The translations under genes were made by a program, and so were the position numbers. Below the pieces are notes generated by a model that did not search any database, had not been told where the DNA came from, and saw nothing but the letters and a program-made list of their open reading frames with translations. DNA of 6,763 bases, from contig JAGGUU010000125.1 of the NCBI GenBank assembly GCA_021158305.1, positions 1-6,763 on the forward strand. Direction: 5' to 3'. Positions 1 through 5,062 of the stretch are shown here, piece after piece. The stretch's first letter is position 1; each line of letters opens with the position of its first letter. This DNA is from Candidatus Bathyarchaeota archaeon. GTDB lineage: Archaea; Thermoproteota; Bathyarchaeia; Bathyarchaeales; DTEX01.

Positions 1-508
1 CAGTCCTCCTTCTCGTCCAGGAGAGCCCAACAGACCAGAGAGAGATTATGCAGATGAAATCCATTGTAGGCGCGAAGATGTAGTGGATTACTTCAAAGGC
101 TGAATAGCCAAAGCTATATGCAACGGCGATTACGGAGATAAGGCGGAAAATATTCCAGAAGAAGCATACAATTATGCTCATAATGAACCAGGCAAGCTTA
201 ACTTTTAAGCTTCCACTAAACAGCCCTATAGTTAGGGCTGAAATAAAAGTGAATATGATGAGAGTGATAAGGCCAGAACATTCTAAAAGAACTCTGAAGC
301 CGACAACCCTACCATCTAATAATCTAACATAAAGTAGGAAGAGGTTGCTTATGTAGGCAGTCTTTATCCCTGCAGTCTTAAGCGCTTCCGCTGTTGTACG
401 CGCGATGAAATTCCACGTGTAAGCCGACATTGTTAAAGCCGCTATTATTAGAGCCAGCGCTACTTGAACGGCGGCATGAAGAATCTGTGGTTTTTCCTTG
501 TACGACAT
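1..508 (-). CDS. Archaeosortase/exosortase family transpeptidase, 3' end cut by window edge
   Basis: This frame stays open from an ATG at 508 to the left edge, giving 169 residues of a polytopic membrane protein. Hydrophobic segments lie near residues 11-30, 75-97, 104-133 and 149-164. The exosortase/archaeosortase signature is visible: Cys77 in LLECSGL, Arg122 in WNIFRL and His142 in EVIHYIF, matching the Cys-Arg-His triad proposed for the family. Known members cut a C-terminal sorting signal (such as PGF-CTERM in haloarchaea) from exported proteins at the membrane and are thought to attach the product to a lipid. An AGGTG ribosome-binding sequence eight bases upstream supports the start. 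No sorting-signal substrate is visible in the window. The subfamily cannot be assigned by eye, and the C-terminus is missing, but little may be lost because short archaeal members exist. Confidence 0.85.
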   Translation of the reverse strand, partial: MSYKEKPQILHAAVQVALALIIAALTMSAYTWNFIARTTAEALKTAGIKTAYISNLFLLYVRLLDGRVVGFRVLLECSGLITLIIFTFISALTIGLFSGSLKVKLAWFIMSIIVCFFWNIFRLISVIAVAYSFGYSAFEVIHYIFAPTMDFICIISLWSVGLSWTRRRT

Positions 509-516
509 CTGTTTTA

Positions 517-521
517 CACCT
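517..521 (-). promoter_or_regulatory. Ribosome-binding site of the archaeosortase gene
   Basis: Read on the minus strand this is AGGTG, eight bases before the ATG at 508. It supports that start. Several A/T-rich boxes lie just upstream (about 525-556), for example TTTAAAAA at 525-532, but I cannot tell which is the TATA box. Confidence 0.55.
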
Positions 522-677
522 ATATTTTTAAAGGGTATATGTAATATCATATTTTGATTCTATTTTTAGACTAAGGACAAGTATCAACGTTTTTCGGAAA
601 TGGCTGTTTAATAAAAATAATCTTCTTATAAAACAAATGTATACACTTGAAAACGGAAATAAAAATTAACACAAAAA

Positions 678-686
678 TTTAAATTA
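678..686 (+). promoter_or_regulatory. Candidate TATA box (TTTAAATTA)
   Basis: An archaeal-type A/T box lies just before the palindrome at 696-707. If used, transcription would start near 708-712 and leave a leader of about 140 nt before the gene at 851. A second A/T box (AAATTTAAG, about 767-775) would give a shorter leader, so the assignment is uncertain. Confidence 0.3.
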
Positions 687-695
687 TACACTAAT

Positions 696-707
696 AGGAA
701 TATTCCT
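696..707. repeat. Perfect 12-bp palindrome with a repeated half-site
   Basis: AGGAATATTCCT equals its own reverse complement. Its right-hand nine bases, AATATTCCT, recur at 783-791 in the same orientation, exactly 84 bp away, which is about eight helical turns. It sits where an operator overlapping a transcription start would be expected. That it binds a regulator is inference, and a short A/T-rich palindrome can arise by chance. Confidence 0.4.
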
Positions 708-850
708 TTTAATCAGGTTGATGATCATGCTATAATCTCCTTAATACACTTACTAATCCGCGAAACAAATTTAAGTCAAGATAATATTCCTAATTCGAAG
801 TGAAGATTTGCATAAAGAAATAAACAAAAACTCTTTGGGAGAAGCTTGAA

Positions 851-1246
851 ATGGCTGGGAAAAATAGAATTAAGATAATATATCATCCTCCCAAGGAAAT
901 AGTTATCCTTGACTACTTCCAATTCTCAAAGGATAATCTGAATCAAATGTTCGCTAGAGTTATACACTCAGGTCTTCCAGTTGTAGCGTACTGGGCTGAA
1001 GGAGTTCTCTTCATACATTTCCCGCTTACTCCTGATACAAATGATCTTATGGATAATTACCTGAGAGGAAGAATTTACTGGAGCTCTGTTCACTTTGCGT
1101 TAATGCCGAAGTATTCGCCTTCAATAAAAGTTAGCGGCCTAGAAATCCCCGTAGTAGATGTATCGGAGCATCCAGTAATGAGAGAGGCAGCAAGGTGGCT
1201 TAGAGAGCAAGCTGAGAAAAAGAAGAAAACAAATACATCAAGTTAA
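851..1246 (+). CDS. Hypothetical protein, 131 aa, family not recognised
   Basis: I do not recognise this protein. It is soluble in appearance, with no signal peptide or membrane segment. Residues 5-60 alternate hydrophobic stretches (IKIIYH, EIVILDYF, LPVVAYW, GVLFIHF) as expected for beta strands, with a helical stretch around 27-39. Residues 72-103 look strand-rich. Residues 107-122 form a predicted helix (HPVMREAARWLREQAE), and the tail is a lysine-rich, probably disordered KKKKTNTSS. A GGGAG at 837-841, nine bases before the ATG, supports the start. It is transcribed alone, divergent from the archaeosortase gene and convergent with the small gene at 1297-1560. The composition looks coding throughout, so I am confident it is a gene but not of any role. 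Confidence 0.75.
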   Translation: MAGKNRIKIIYHPPKEIVILDYFQFSKDNLNQMFARVIHSGLPVVAYWAEGVLFIHFPLTPDTNDLMDNYLRGRIYWSSVHFALMPKYSPSIKVSGLEIPVVDVSEHPVMREAARWLREQAEKKKKTNTSS

Positions 1247-1296
1247 GGTAAGCAGTAAGAAGTAAACGGCGCCATTTAGAGGTTGCAGTCAGAAAA

Positions 1297-1560
1297 TTAT
1301 GTGACTTCGATTCTTATTATGCGTCTCTTCTCTAATCGTTTAAGAGCGTCGAAGAATTCTCTTCTCTGCTTACCCTGCAACCTAAAATACTGGATCATAT
1401 CTTTTATTCGAGACCAGCGTCTTCCGTCTTTTCGCAGGTGATTTTGGAGATAGCGTATAACTAGCCTTTCAATTCTTCCACATTTCCACGTTGTATTCCG
1501 GAGGAGAACAGCTGCTGCTTTGAACATCTTCTGTGTTTCAGTCTTCGGTCTCCTCACCAT
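1297..1560 (-). CDS. Small basic, probably winged-helix DNA-binding protein
   Basis: An 87-residue protein very rich in Arg and Lys. From about residue 29 it reads as three helices followed by a short strand: IERLVIRYLQNHL, then WSRIKDMIQYFRL, then KQRREFFDALKRLEKRRIIRIEV. The pattern of a helix with conserved leucines ending in a basic turn and an II-R-I-E-V strand resembles winged helix-turn-helix proteins, so a DNA- or RNA-binding role is likely (inference from pattern, no named family). The start is not firmly fixed. GAAGGGGG abuts the ATG too closely for normal ribosome binding, while GTATAAT at about 25 nt upstream would suit a leaderless mRNA. A GTG at codon 2 is an alternative. Its stop lies about 50 nt from the convergent gene ending at 1246. 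Confidence 0.65.
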   Translation of the reverse strand: MVRRPKTETQKMFKAAAVLLRNTTWKCGRIERLVIRYLQNHLRKDGRRWSRIKDMIQYFRLQGKQRREFFDALKRLEKRRIIRIEVT

Positions 1561-1580
1561 CCCCCTTCACTAATAATTTT

Positions 1581-1602
1581 GAAATTATACATGGATATAT
1601 AT
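1581..1602. promoter_or_regulatory. Divergent promoter region with TATA-like boxes
   Basis: The 124-nt gap between the minus gene starting at 1560 and the plus gene starting at 1685 holds ATATATAT at 1595-1602, which is symmetric and could serve either direction. It also holds GTATAATTT (minus strand, 1582-1590), placed about 25 nt before the ATG at 1560. For the plus gene, the 1595-1602 box would give a leader of some 60 nt. The placement fits archaeal TATA spacing, but start sites are unmapped. Confidence 0.4.
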
Positions 1603-1673
1603 GCCTATTCCTCTTGATTACAGCTCCAGCTTGTCCGGATTAAGAGCACATAATCTTAAATGATCTTTTCGTC

Positions 1674-1680
1674 AAGGAGA
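1674..1680 (+). promoter_or_regulatory. Ribosome-binding site deciding the GTG start at 1685
   Basis: AAGGAGA lies here, with its GGAG core (1676-1679) five bases before GTG 1685. The in-frame ATG at 1694 would be 14 bases away, so GTG is the better start. Confidence 0.6.
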
Positions 1681-1684
1681 TAAT

Positions 1685-2452
1685 GTGACAGGGATGATTC
1701 GCTTCATATCTCAAAATGCAATAATTAAAGGGTATGTTGGCGATTCAATAGTTCTGGGAAGATCCGTGATAGGCGCTGGAACGATCATTGAAGAAAACGT
1801 GATTATTGGACATCCGATTGAGAAGACTATTCGAAGCCTTATCGACTCTGGAATCTTCAACCTAAAGAAAATTGATGATGCAAGCAGAGGGGCAAGAATA
1901 GGAAGAAGATGCATAATTCGCTCGGGCACCGTAATCTATGAGGATACAATAATAGGCAATCATGTTAGAACAGGACATAATGTCCTAATAAGGGAGGGAA
2001 GTATAATCGGTGAGGGATCACTGATTGGAACAGGCGTAGTCTTAGATGGATCTGTGAAGATAGGCAAATATGTGAAGATTCAATCGAACGCTTATCTGCC
2101 TCACTTAACGGAGATTGGAGATAACGTATTCATAGCACCTAATGTTTGCTTCACGAATGACCCTTATCCCCAAAGCGGAAATCTCATTGGAGTCAAGGTT
2201 GAGGAAGAAGCAATCATATGCGCGAATGCAACATTACTTCCCGGAGTCCATGTGGGAAAGAGAGCTGTAGTTGCAGCTGGTTCAGTTGTGACGAAAAATG
2301 TTCCCGCCGATTCGGTTGTTCTTGGAAATCCAGCTCGTTTCTATATGACGCGGGAAGAATTTGATGAGAAGAGGAGACGATGGAGAAGCGCTAAATACTT
2401 GATTAGAGAAACTATCAGATTGAAGAGAGGGAATAGCGTTGATCAGCCTTAA
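1685..2452 (+). CDS. Left-handed beta-helix (hexapeptide-repeat) acyltransferase
   Basis: A 255-residue protein made largely of [LIV]-G-x-x hexapeptide repeats in two blocks, about residues 11-43 and 69-212, so it should fold as a left-handed beta helix and act as a trimer. Family members move an acetyl or similar group from acyl-CoA to an amine or hydroxyl, often on a nucleotide sugar. The segment IGDNVFIAPNVCFTNDPYP (144-162) and the ending LGNPAR (213-218) closely recall WbpD/WlbB-type sugar N-acetyltransferases, and His98 in TGHNVLI may be catalytic. The first block and the non-repeat insert at about 44-68 make it longer than the usual 190 residues or so of WbpD. A basic helical tail follows (about 222-249). 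The final 14 nt overlap the next gene, implying cotranscription and coupled translation. The substrate is unknown; surface-glycan modification is one possibility. Confidence 0.85.
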   Translation: MTGMIRFISQNAIIKGYVGDSIVLGRSVIGAGTIIEENVIIGHPIEKTIRSLIDSGIFNLKKIDDASRGARIGRRCIIRSGTVIYEDTIIGNHVRTGHNVLIREGSIIGEGSLIGTGVVLDGSVKIGKYVKIQSNAYLPHLTEIGDNVFIAPNVCFTNDPYPQSGNLIGVKVEEEAIICANATLLPGVHVGKRAVVAAGSVVTKNVPADSVVLGNPARFYMTREEFDEKRRRWRSAKYLIRETIRLKRGNSVDQP

Positions 2453-3092
2453 AGATTATAGAGTAATTGATCTGTCTGAGGAGATAGTTCCGGGGATCCT
2501 GAAGGTTAATGGCGAATACGTTCATGGAGATCATATTAGGAGATTTGAGATACGTCAGTTCATATATGCTCCAGATAAGACATTTATGCATTGGGTTGAG
2601 GCTGAAACTCACATTGGAACCCATGTTGAGATGCCAGCACATCTGCTCGATGGCGAAAAATCCTCCTCTGAGATGCCTCTGGAATCTTTCATGGGAGAAG
2701 CAGTTGTGCTAAAATTCGATTTTCTTAAGCCAGTAGATGGTAAGGGGCAACCTATAAAGCCGGAGCACTTAAAGAAGGTGCGGAGAGGCGACATTGTACT
2801 GCTTTGGAGTCCATACAGCGGTGATGAGATGCCTTATATTTCTCCAGAATCGGCGAAGTGGCTTGCAGAGAAACCCGTAAAGATGGTAGGGGTGCAGAAT
2901 ATATCCGTTGAAGCTCCCGGAGGATCAATGGCTACACATAACAGTCTGTTGAGAAATGATATTCCGATAATTGAAGGCCTAATCAACTTAGATAAGTTGC
3001 GGAAGGAGAGAGTATTCTATATAGGGCTTCCTCTCCGGGTGGTAGGTCTGGATTCCTCATGGATAAGAGCCGTGGCCCTCGAGCCTAAATGA
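2439..3092 (+). CDS. Cyclase / kynurenine-formamidase-like metal-dependent hydrolase
   Basis: This 217-residue protein belongs to the cyclase superfamily (Pfam PF04199), which includes kynurenine formamidase KynB and related amide hydrolases. The metal-binding signature is HIGTHVEMPAH, giving His58, His62, Glu64 and His68. Most relatives have Asp where this has Glu64. Further family marks are the GDIVLLWS strand (117-124), VGVQNISVEAPG (150-161), His167 in ATHNSLL and PIIEGLINLDKL (176-187), where Glu179 is probably a metal ligand or catalytic. The start is TTG at 2439, seven bases after GAGAGGG; I see no better in-frame start nearby. It overlaps the acyltransferase by 14 nt. Tryptophan catabolism is not supported by any neighbour, so the substrate should be left open, and the pairing hints at an amide or ester on the same metabolite. 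Confidence 0.85.
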   Translation: MISLKDYRVIDLSEEIVPGILKVNGEYVHGDHIRRFEIRQFIYAPDKTFMHWVEAETHIGTHVEMPAHLLDGEKSSSEMPLESFMGEAVVLKFDFLKPVDGKGQPIKPEHLKKVRRGDIVLLWSPYSGDEMPYISPESAKWLAEKPVKMVGVQNISVEAPGGSMATHNSLLRNDIPIIEGLINLDKLRKERVFYIGLPLRVVGLDSSWIRAVALEPK

Positions 3093-3188
3093 ACTCTTCG
3101 TAACGTTTATCATGAAGATTTTCATCTCTAAGCGAGTATAAGGCTAAAACCTATATCGTTAACATTTTTAAACACAAATGGTATCGTT

Positions 3189-3308
3189 ATGAAACTTGAA
3201 GAAAGACATGTAAAGATTTTCATGGATTATCTTAAAGAAGACGGCTGGAATGTGTACTTTGGCCATAAAGAAGCTCATAAAAAATATATACAAACGTTGC
3301 TAGCGTAG
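3189..3308 (+). CDS. Possible 39-aa small protein or gene remnant
   Basis: The ORF runs from ATG to TAG and encodes a charged, helix-prone peptide starting MKLEERHVKIFMDYLKEDGW. The composition looks protein-like, and TTTTTAAA at 3165-3172 lies some 20 nt upstream, near the distance for a leaderless archaeal mRNA. There is no Shine-Dalgarno sequence. After the TAG the frame stays open for 22 more codons before TGA, so this could be the front of a broken gene. An ORF this short could be chance. Confidence 0.3.
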   Translation: MKLEERHVKIFMDYLKEDGWNVYFGHKEAHKKYIQTLLA

Positions 3309-3364
3309 CTTGGAGACTATAAGGCAAGTTTCCCTGTAGCTCTGATGCTTAGCATGGATAGATT

Positions 3365-3374
3365 GTCACGTGAC
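3365..3374. repeat. Perfect 10-bp palindrome
   Basis: GTCACGTGAC equals its reverse complement and lies about 160 nt before the UPF0147 start. It could be an operator, but the CACGTG core also occurs inside genes in this window, for example near 4778, so chance is likely. Confidence 0.25.
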
Positions 3375-3518
3375 TGATAAGATGTTTCATCCTCTTCTAG
3401 AGACTACAGAAAAACATAAGTATTCATGAAAATATCGTAAAGAAACCGCCATATACTTATATCTCTCATATTTAACATTTATAGTGTAGTTCGGAGATTA
3501 ATCCTAAATCAGGACGTT

Positions 3519-3524
3519 GGAGGG
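3519..3524 (+). promoter_or_regulatory. Ribosome-binding site fixing the TTG start at 3532
   Basis: GGAGGG sits eight bases before TTG 3532, ideal spacing. The longer reading from TTG 3517 would swallow this site as codons for Glu-Gly-Gly-Gly and has only a poorly placed AGGA before it. Confidence 0.7.
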
Positions 3525-3531
3525 TGGAGGA

Positions 3532-3810
3532 TTGGTCAGCAAGAAGAAACTGAAGGAGTACGAGGAAAGAGTGAAGCAGGCAATGTTCATTCTAAACCAG
3601 GTTTCCGAAGACACTACTACGCCACGGAACATCAGAAGAGCTGCAAAGGAATCAATGGATACTCTCCAATCAGAAGAATATACGCTGGCGGTGAGAGCTT
3701 CAAACGCCATATCAATACTTGATGAGATCCTCCAAGATCCTAATATGCCACCTTACACACGAGTGAAGCTCTGGAACGTGATGAGCCTCCTAGAGGCTAT
3801 TAAAGACTAA
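3532..3810 (+). CDS. UPF0147 family protein
   Basis: With the TTG start at 3532 the protein has 92 residues, the usual size for this archaeal family (Pfam PF03685). It is all-helical, with hallmarks seen in order: a basic N-terminus with KKKLKEYEERVKQA, then ILNQVSEDTTTPRNIRRAAKES, SEEYTLAVRASNAISILDEI and DPNMPPYTRVKLWNVMSLLE. The TPRNIRRAA and DPNMPPYTR stretches are especially characteristic. Structures exist for family members (helical bundles) but no function is established to my knowledge. A TTG five codons upstream (3517) is in frame but is rejected on ribosome-binding-site grounds. It is followed after 137 nt by the AmrS-type gene, which has its own likely promoter, so an operon is not implied. 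Confidence 0.93.
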   Translation: MVSKKKLKEYEERVKQAMFILNQVSEDTTTPRNIRRAAKESMDTLQSEEYTLAVRASNAISILDEILQDPNMPPYTRVKLWNVMSLLEAIKD

Positions 3811-3897
3811 ACAACCCTATTTCTGCCTCGTCAATATATACTATAGATTGGTCGAATTAGGGATGAGCGTTGTCTCTTACCCGTCATTTCTAGACAG

Positions 3898-3907
3898 AGA
3901 TATATCT
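3898..3907 (+). promoter_or_regulatory. Probable TATA box of the AmrS-type gene
   Basis: AGATATATCT centres about 45 nt before the start codon. Transcription from about 26 nt downstream (near 3928) would leave a 20-nt leader carrying the GAGGTG ribosome-binding site at 3936-3941. The spacing is that expected of an archaeal promoter. Confidence 0.5.
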
Positions 3908-3935
3908 TAGAAATACGAAGTATTACGTAGAGTAA

Positions 3936-3941
3936 GAGGTG
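3936..3941 (+). promoter_or_regulatory. Ribosome-binding site fixing the TTG start at 3948
   Basis: GAGGTG lies six bases before TTG 3948. The longer reading from GTG 3939 would begin inside this site, and the in-frame ATG at 3966 is too far away. Confidence 0.6.
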
Positions 3942-3947
3942 TGCTTT

Positions 3948-5003
3948 TTGGTTAAGCATGAGGCTATGCTTTACGAAAGGCTTCCAGACAATAGGGTTAG
4001 GTGTAATCTCTGCGGTCGGAGATGTCTCATAAAAGATGGCGGATTAGGCTTCTGTCGCGTTAGAAAGAATGAATCTGGAAGACTTTACTCATTGAATTAT
4101 GCTGAGGCATGCGCCGCCCACGCGGATCCCATAGGGAAGAAGCCTCTTATGCATTTTCATCCGGGAGCCTATGTTATGTCGATTGCAACTATCGGATGTA
4201 ATTTTCGCTGTAAGTTCTGTGATAACTGGGCAATAAGCCAGGAGGAAGAGATAACTGGAAAATATTTCCCTCCAGATGAGGTGGTGAAAGCCGCTAAGGA
4301 GTATAACTGCCAAGGTGTGAGCTATACGTATACGGAGCCGACGATCTTCTTTGAGTACGCCTATGATACAGCTGTTCTCGCACACAAGAACGGATTATTT
4401 AATACGTTCGTAACGAATGGCTACATGACTCCCGAAGCCGTAAGAAAGATAGCTCCTTACCTAGACGCTGCAACCGTTGACTTCAAGGGAGGGGGAGACC
4501 CAAAGTTTTATAGAGAGTTCTCCTCGGTTCCCTCAGTTGACCCAATATATGAATCGCTGATTGAGATGAAGAAGCAGGGAATCCACATAGAGATTACAAA
4601 TCTGGTTGTCCCTAAAATAGGCGACTCTATGCAGCGGATACGGGAGCTTGCGGAGTGGATCTGCGAGAATCTAGGAGCCGACACCCCGTTTCACCTGCTT
4701 AGATTCCATCCGGATTATAGGCTCACCACGATAAGAGCTACTGAGGTGAAGACTCTTGAGGAAGCATATGAGGTGTCACGTGATGCTGGCTTAAACTACA
4801 TCTACATTGGGAATGTTCCTGGACACAAGTATGAGAATACTTATTGTCCCGAATGCGGCGAGCTTCTCATTGAAAGGTATGGATTCGGAGTTGTAAGGTG
4901 GAACTTAACGGAGGATATGAAGTGTCCAAGCTGCGGAACAAAGATTCCGATCAAAGGAAAATTTCACAGAGAGGGATTTGCATTTCCATCGCCAATAATA
5001 TAG
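3948..5003 (+). CDS. amrS: AmmeMemoRadiSam-type radical SAM enzyme (AmrS, COG1180)
   Basis: A 351-residue protein of the PflA-like radical SAM group. The N-terminus matches AmrS: EAMLYERL, then CNLCGRRC (Cys19, 22, 26), LGFCRVR (Cys36), DPIGKKPLMHFHPGAYVMSIATIGC. The [4Fe-4S]-SAM motif is GCNFRCKFC (Cys84, Cys88, Cys91), with YTEPT at 128-132 in place of the GGE motif. The C-terminus carries a zinc-ribbon pair, CPEC (300-303) and CPSC (326-329), also typical of AmrS. Such enzymes cleave S-adenosylmethionine to a 5'-deoxyadenosyl radical. The AmrS substrate is not established as far as I know, and the name comes from co-occurrence with AMMECR1 and MEMO homologues, neither of which is in this window. 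TTG 3948 is preferred over GTG 3939. The next radical SAM gene follows after 59 nt. Confidence 0.92.
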   Translation: MVKHEAMLYERLPDNRVRCNLCGRRCLIKDGGLGFCRVRKNESGRLYSLNYAEACAAHADPIGKKPLMHFHPGAYVMSIATIGCNFRCKFCDNWAISQEEEITGKYFPPDEVVKAAKEYNCQGVSYTYTEPTIFFEYAYDTAVLAHKNGLFNTFVTNGYMTPEAVRKIAPYLDAATVDFKGGGDPKFYREFSSVPSVDPIYESLIEMKKQGIHIEITNLVVPKIGDSMQRIRELAEWICENLGADTPFHLLRFHPDYRLTTIRATEVKTLEEAYEVSRDAGLNYIYIGNVPGHKYENTYCPECGELLIERYGFGVVRWNLTEDMKCPSCGTKIPIKGKFHREGFAFPSPII

Positions 5004-5032
5004 CATACGCTACGGCACAGTCTTAATAAGGG

Positions 5033-5038
5033 TTTTAT
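5033..5038 (+). promoter_or_regulatory. Candidate TATA box or T-rich terminator
   Basis: GGGTTTTATTC in the 59-nt gap between the radical SAM genes is centred about 27 nt before ATG 5063. This suits a leaderless mRNA, and no good Shine-Dalgarno sequence precedes that ATG. The same T-rich run could instead end transcription of the upstream gene. Confidence 0.35.
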
Positions 5039-5062
5039 TCTCTCATTATTCTTTGAAGCTTC

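Larger units (their letters stand above)
509..850. other. AT-rich divergent intergenic region
   Basis: This 342-nt gap separates the minus-strand archaeosortase gene from the plus-strand gene at 851. It is markedly richer in A/T than its flanks. I see no ORF worth calling on either strand, no tRNA and no convincing sRNA box set. It should hold both promoters. The notable elements are a TATA-like TTTAAATTA at 678-686, a 12-bp palindrome at 696-707 and a copy of the right half of that palindrome at 783-791. Confidence 0.7.
3093..3531. other. Intergenic stretch, about 440 nt, little coding signal
   Basis: No ORF of convincing length lies on either strand. The stretch holds the 39-codon ORF at 3189-3308, a perfect 10-bp palindrome GTCACGTGAC at 3365-3374 and A/T boxes near 3456-3463 and 3476-3484 that could be the promoter of the UPF0147 gene. 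No tRNA or paired C and D boxes at normal spacing could be made out. It may be a decayed gene, an sRNA locus or plain spacer. Confidence 0.6.

Noticed and set aside
720..780. Possible C/D box sRNA starting at TTGATGA near 720
   Set aside because: The first base of box C is wrong, and no CTGA box D occurs at a suitable distance.
1711..1929. Minus-strand ORF of 72 codons inside the acyltransferase gene
   Set aside because: It lies antisense to a clear hexapeptide-repeat protein, and its own product shows no domain-like pattern; it is a shadow frame.
3111..3126. Hairpin ATGAA/TTCAT after the cyclase gene as a terminator
   Set aside because: The 5-bp A/T-rich stem is too weak, and no T-run follows it.
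3343..3378. CTGATG and CTGA sequences resembling C/D sRNA boxes
   Set aside because: The pair is only about 30 nt apart, lacks the full RTGATGA box and has no terminal stem.
3811..3938. Possible structured RNA: CCCTA/TAGGG arms and TGTCT/AGACA arms
   Set aside because: The stems are only 5 bp with long loops and no conserved motif; chance pairing is likely.
4089..4385. Minus-strand ORF of 98 codons opposite the AmrS-type gene
   Set aside because: The sense strand carries conserved radical SAM motifs throughout, so this is a shadow frame.
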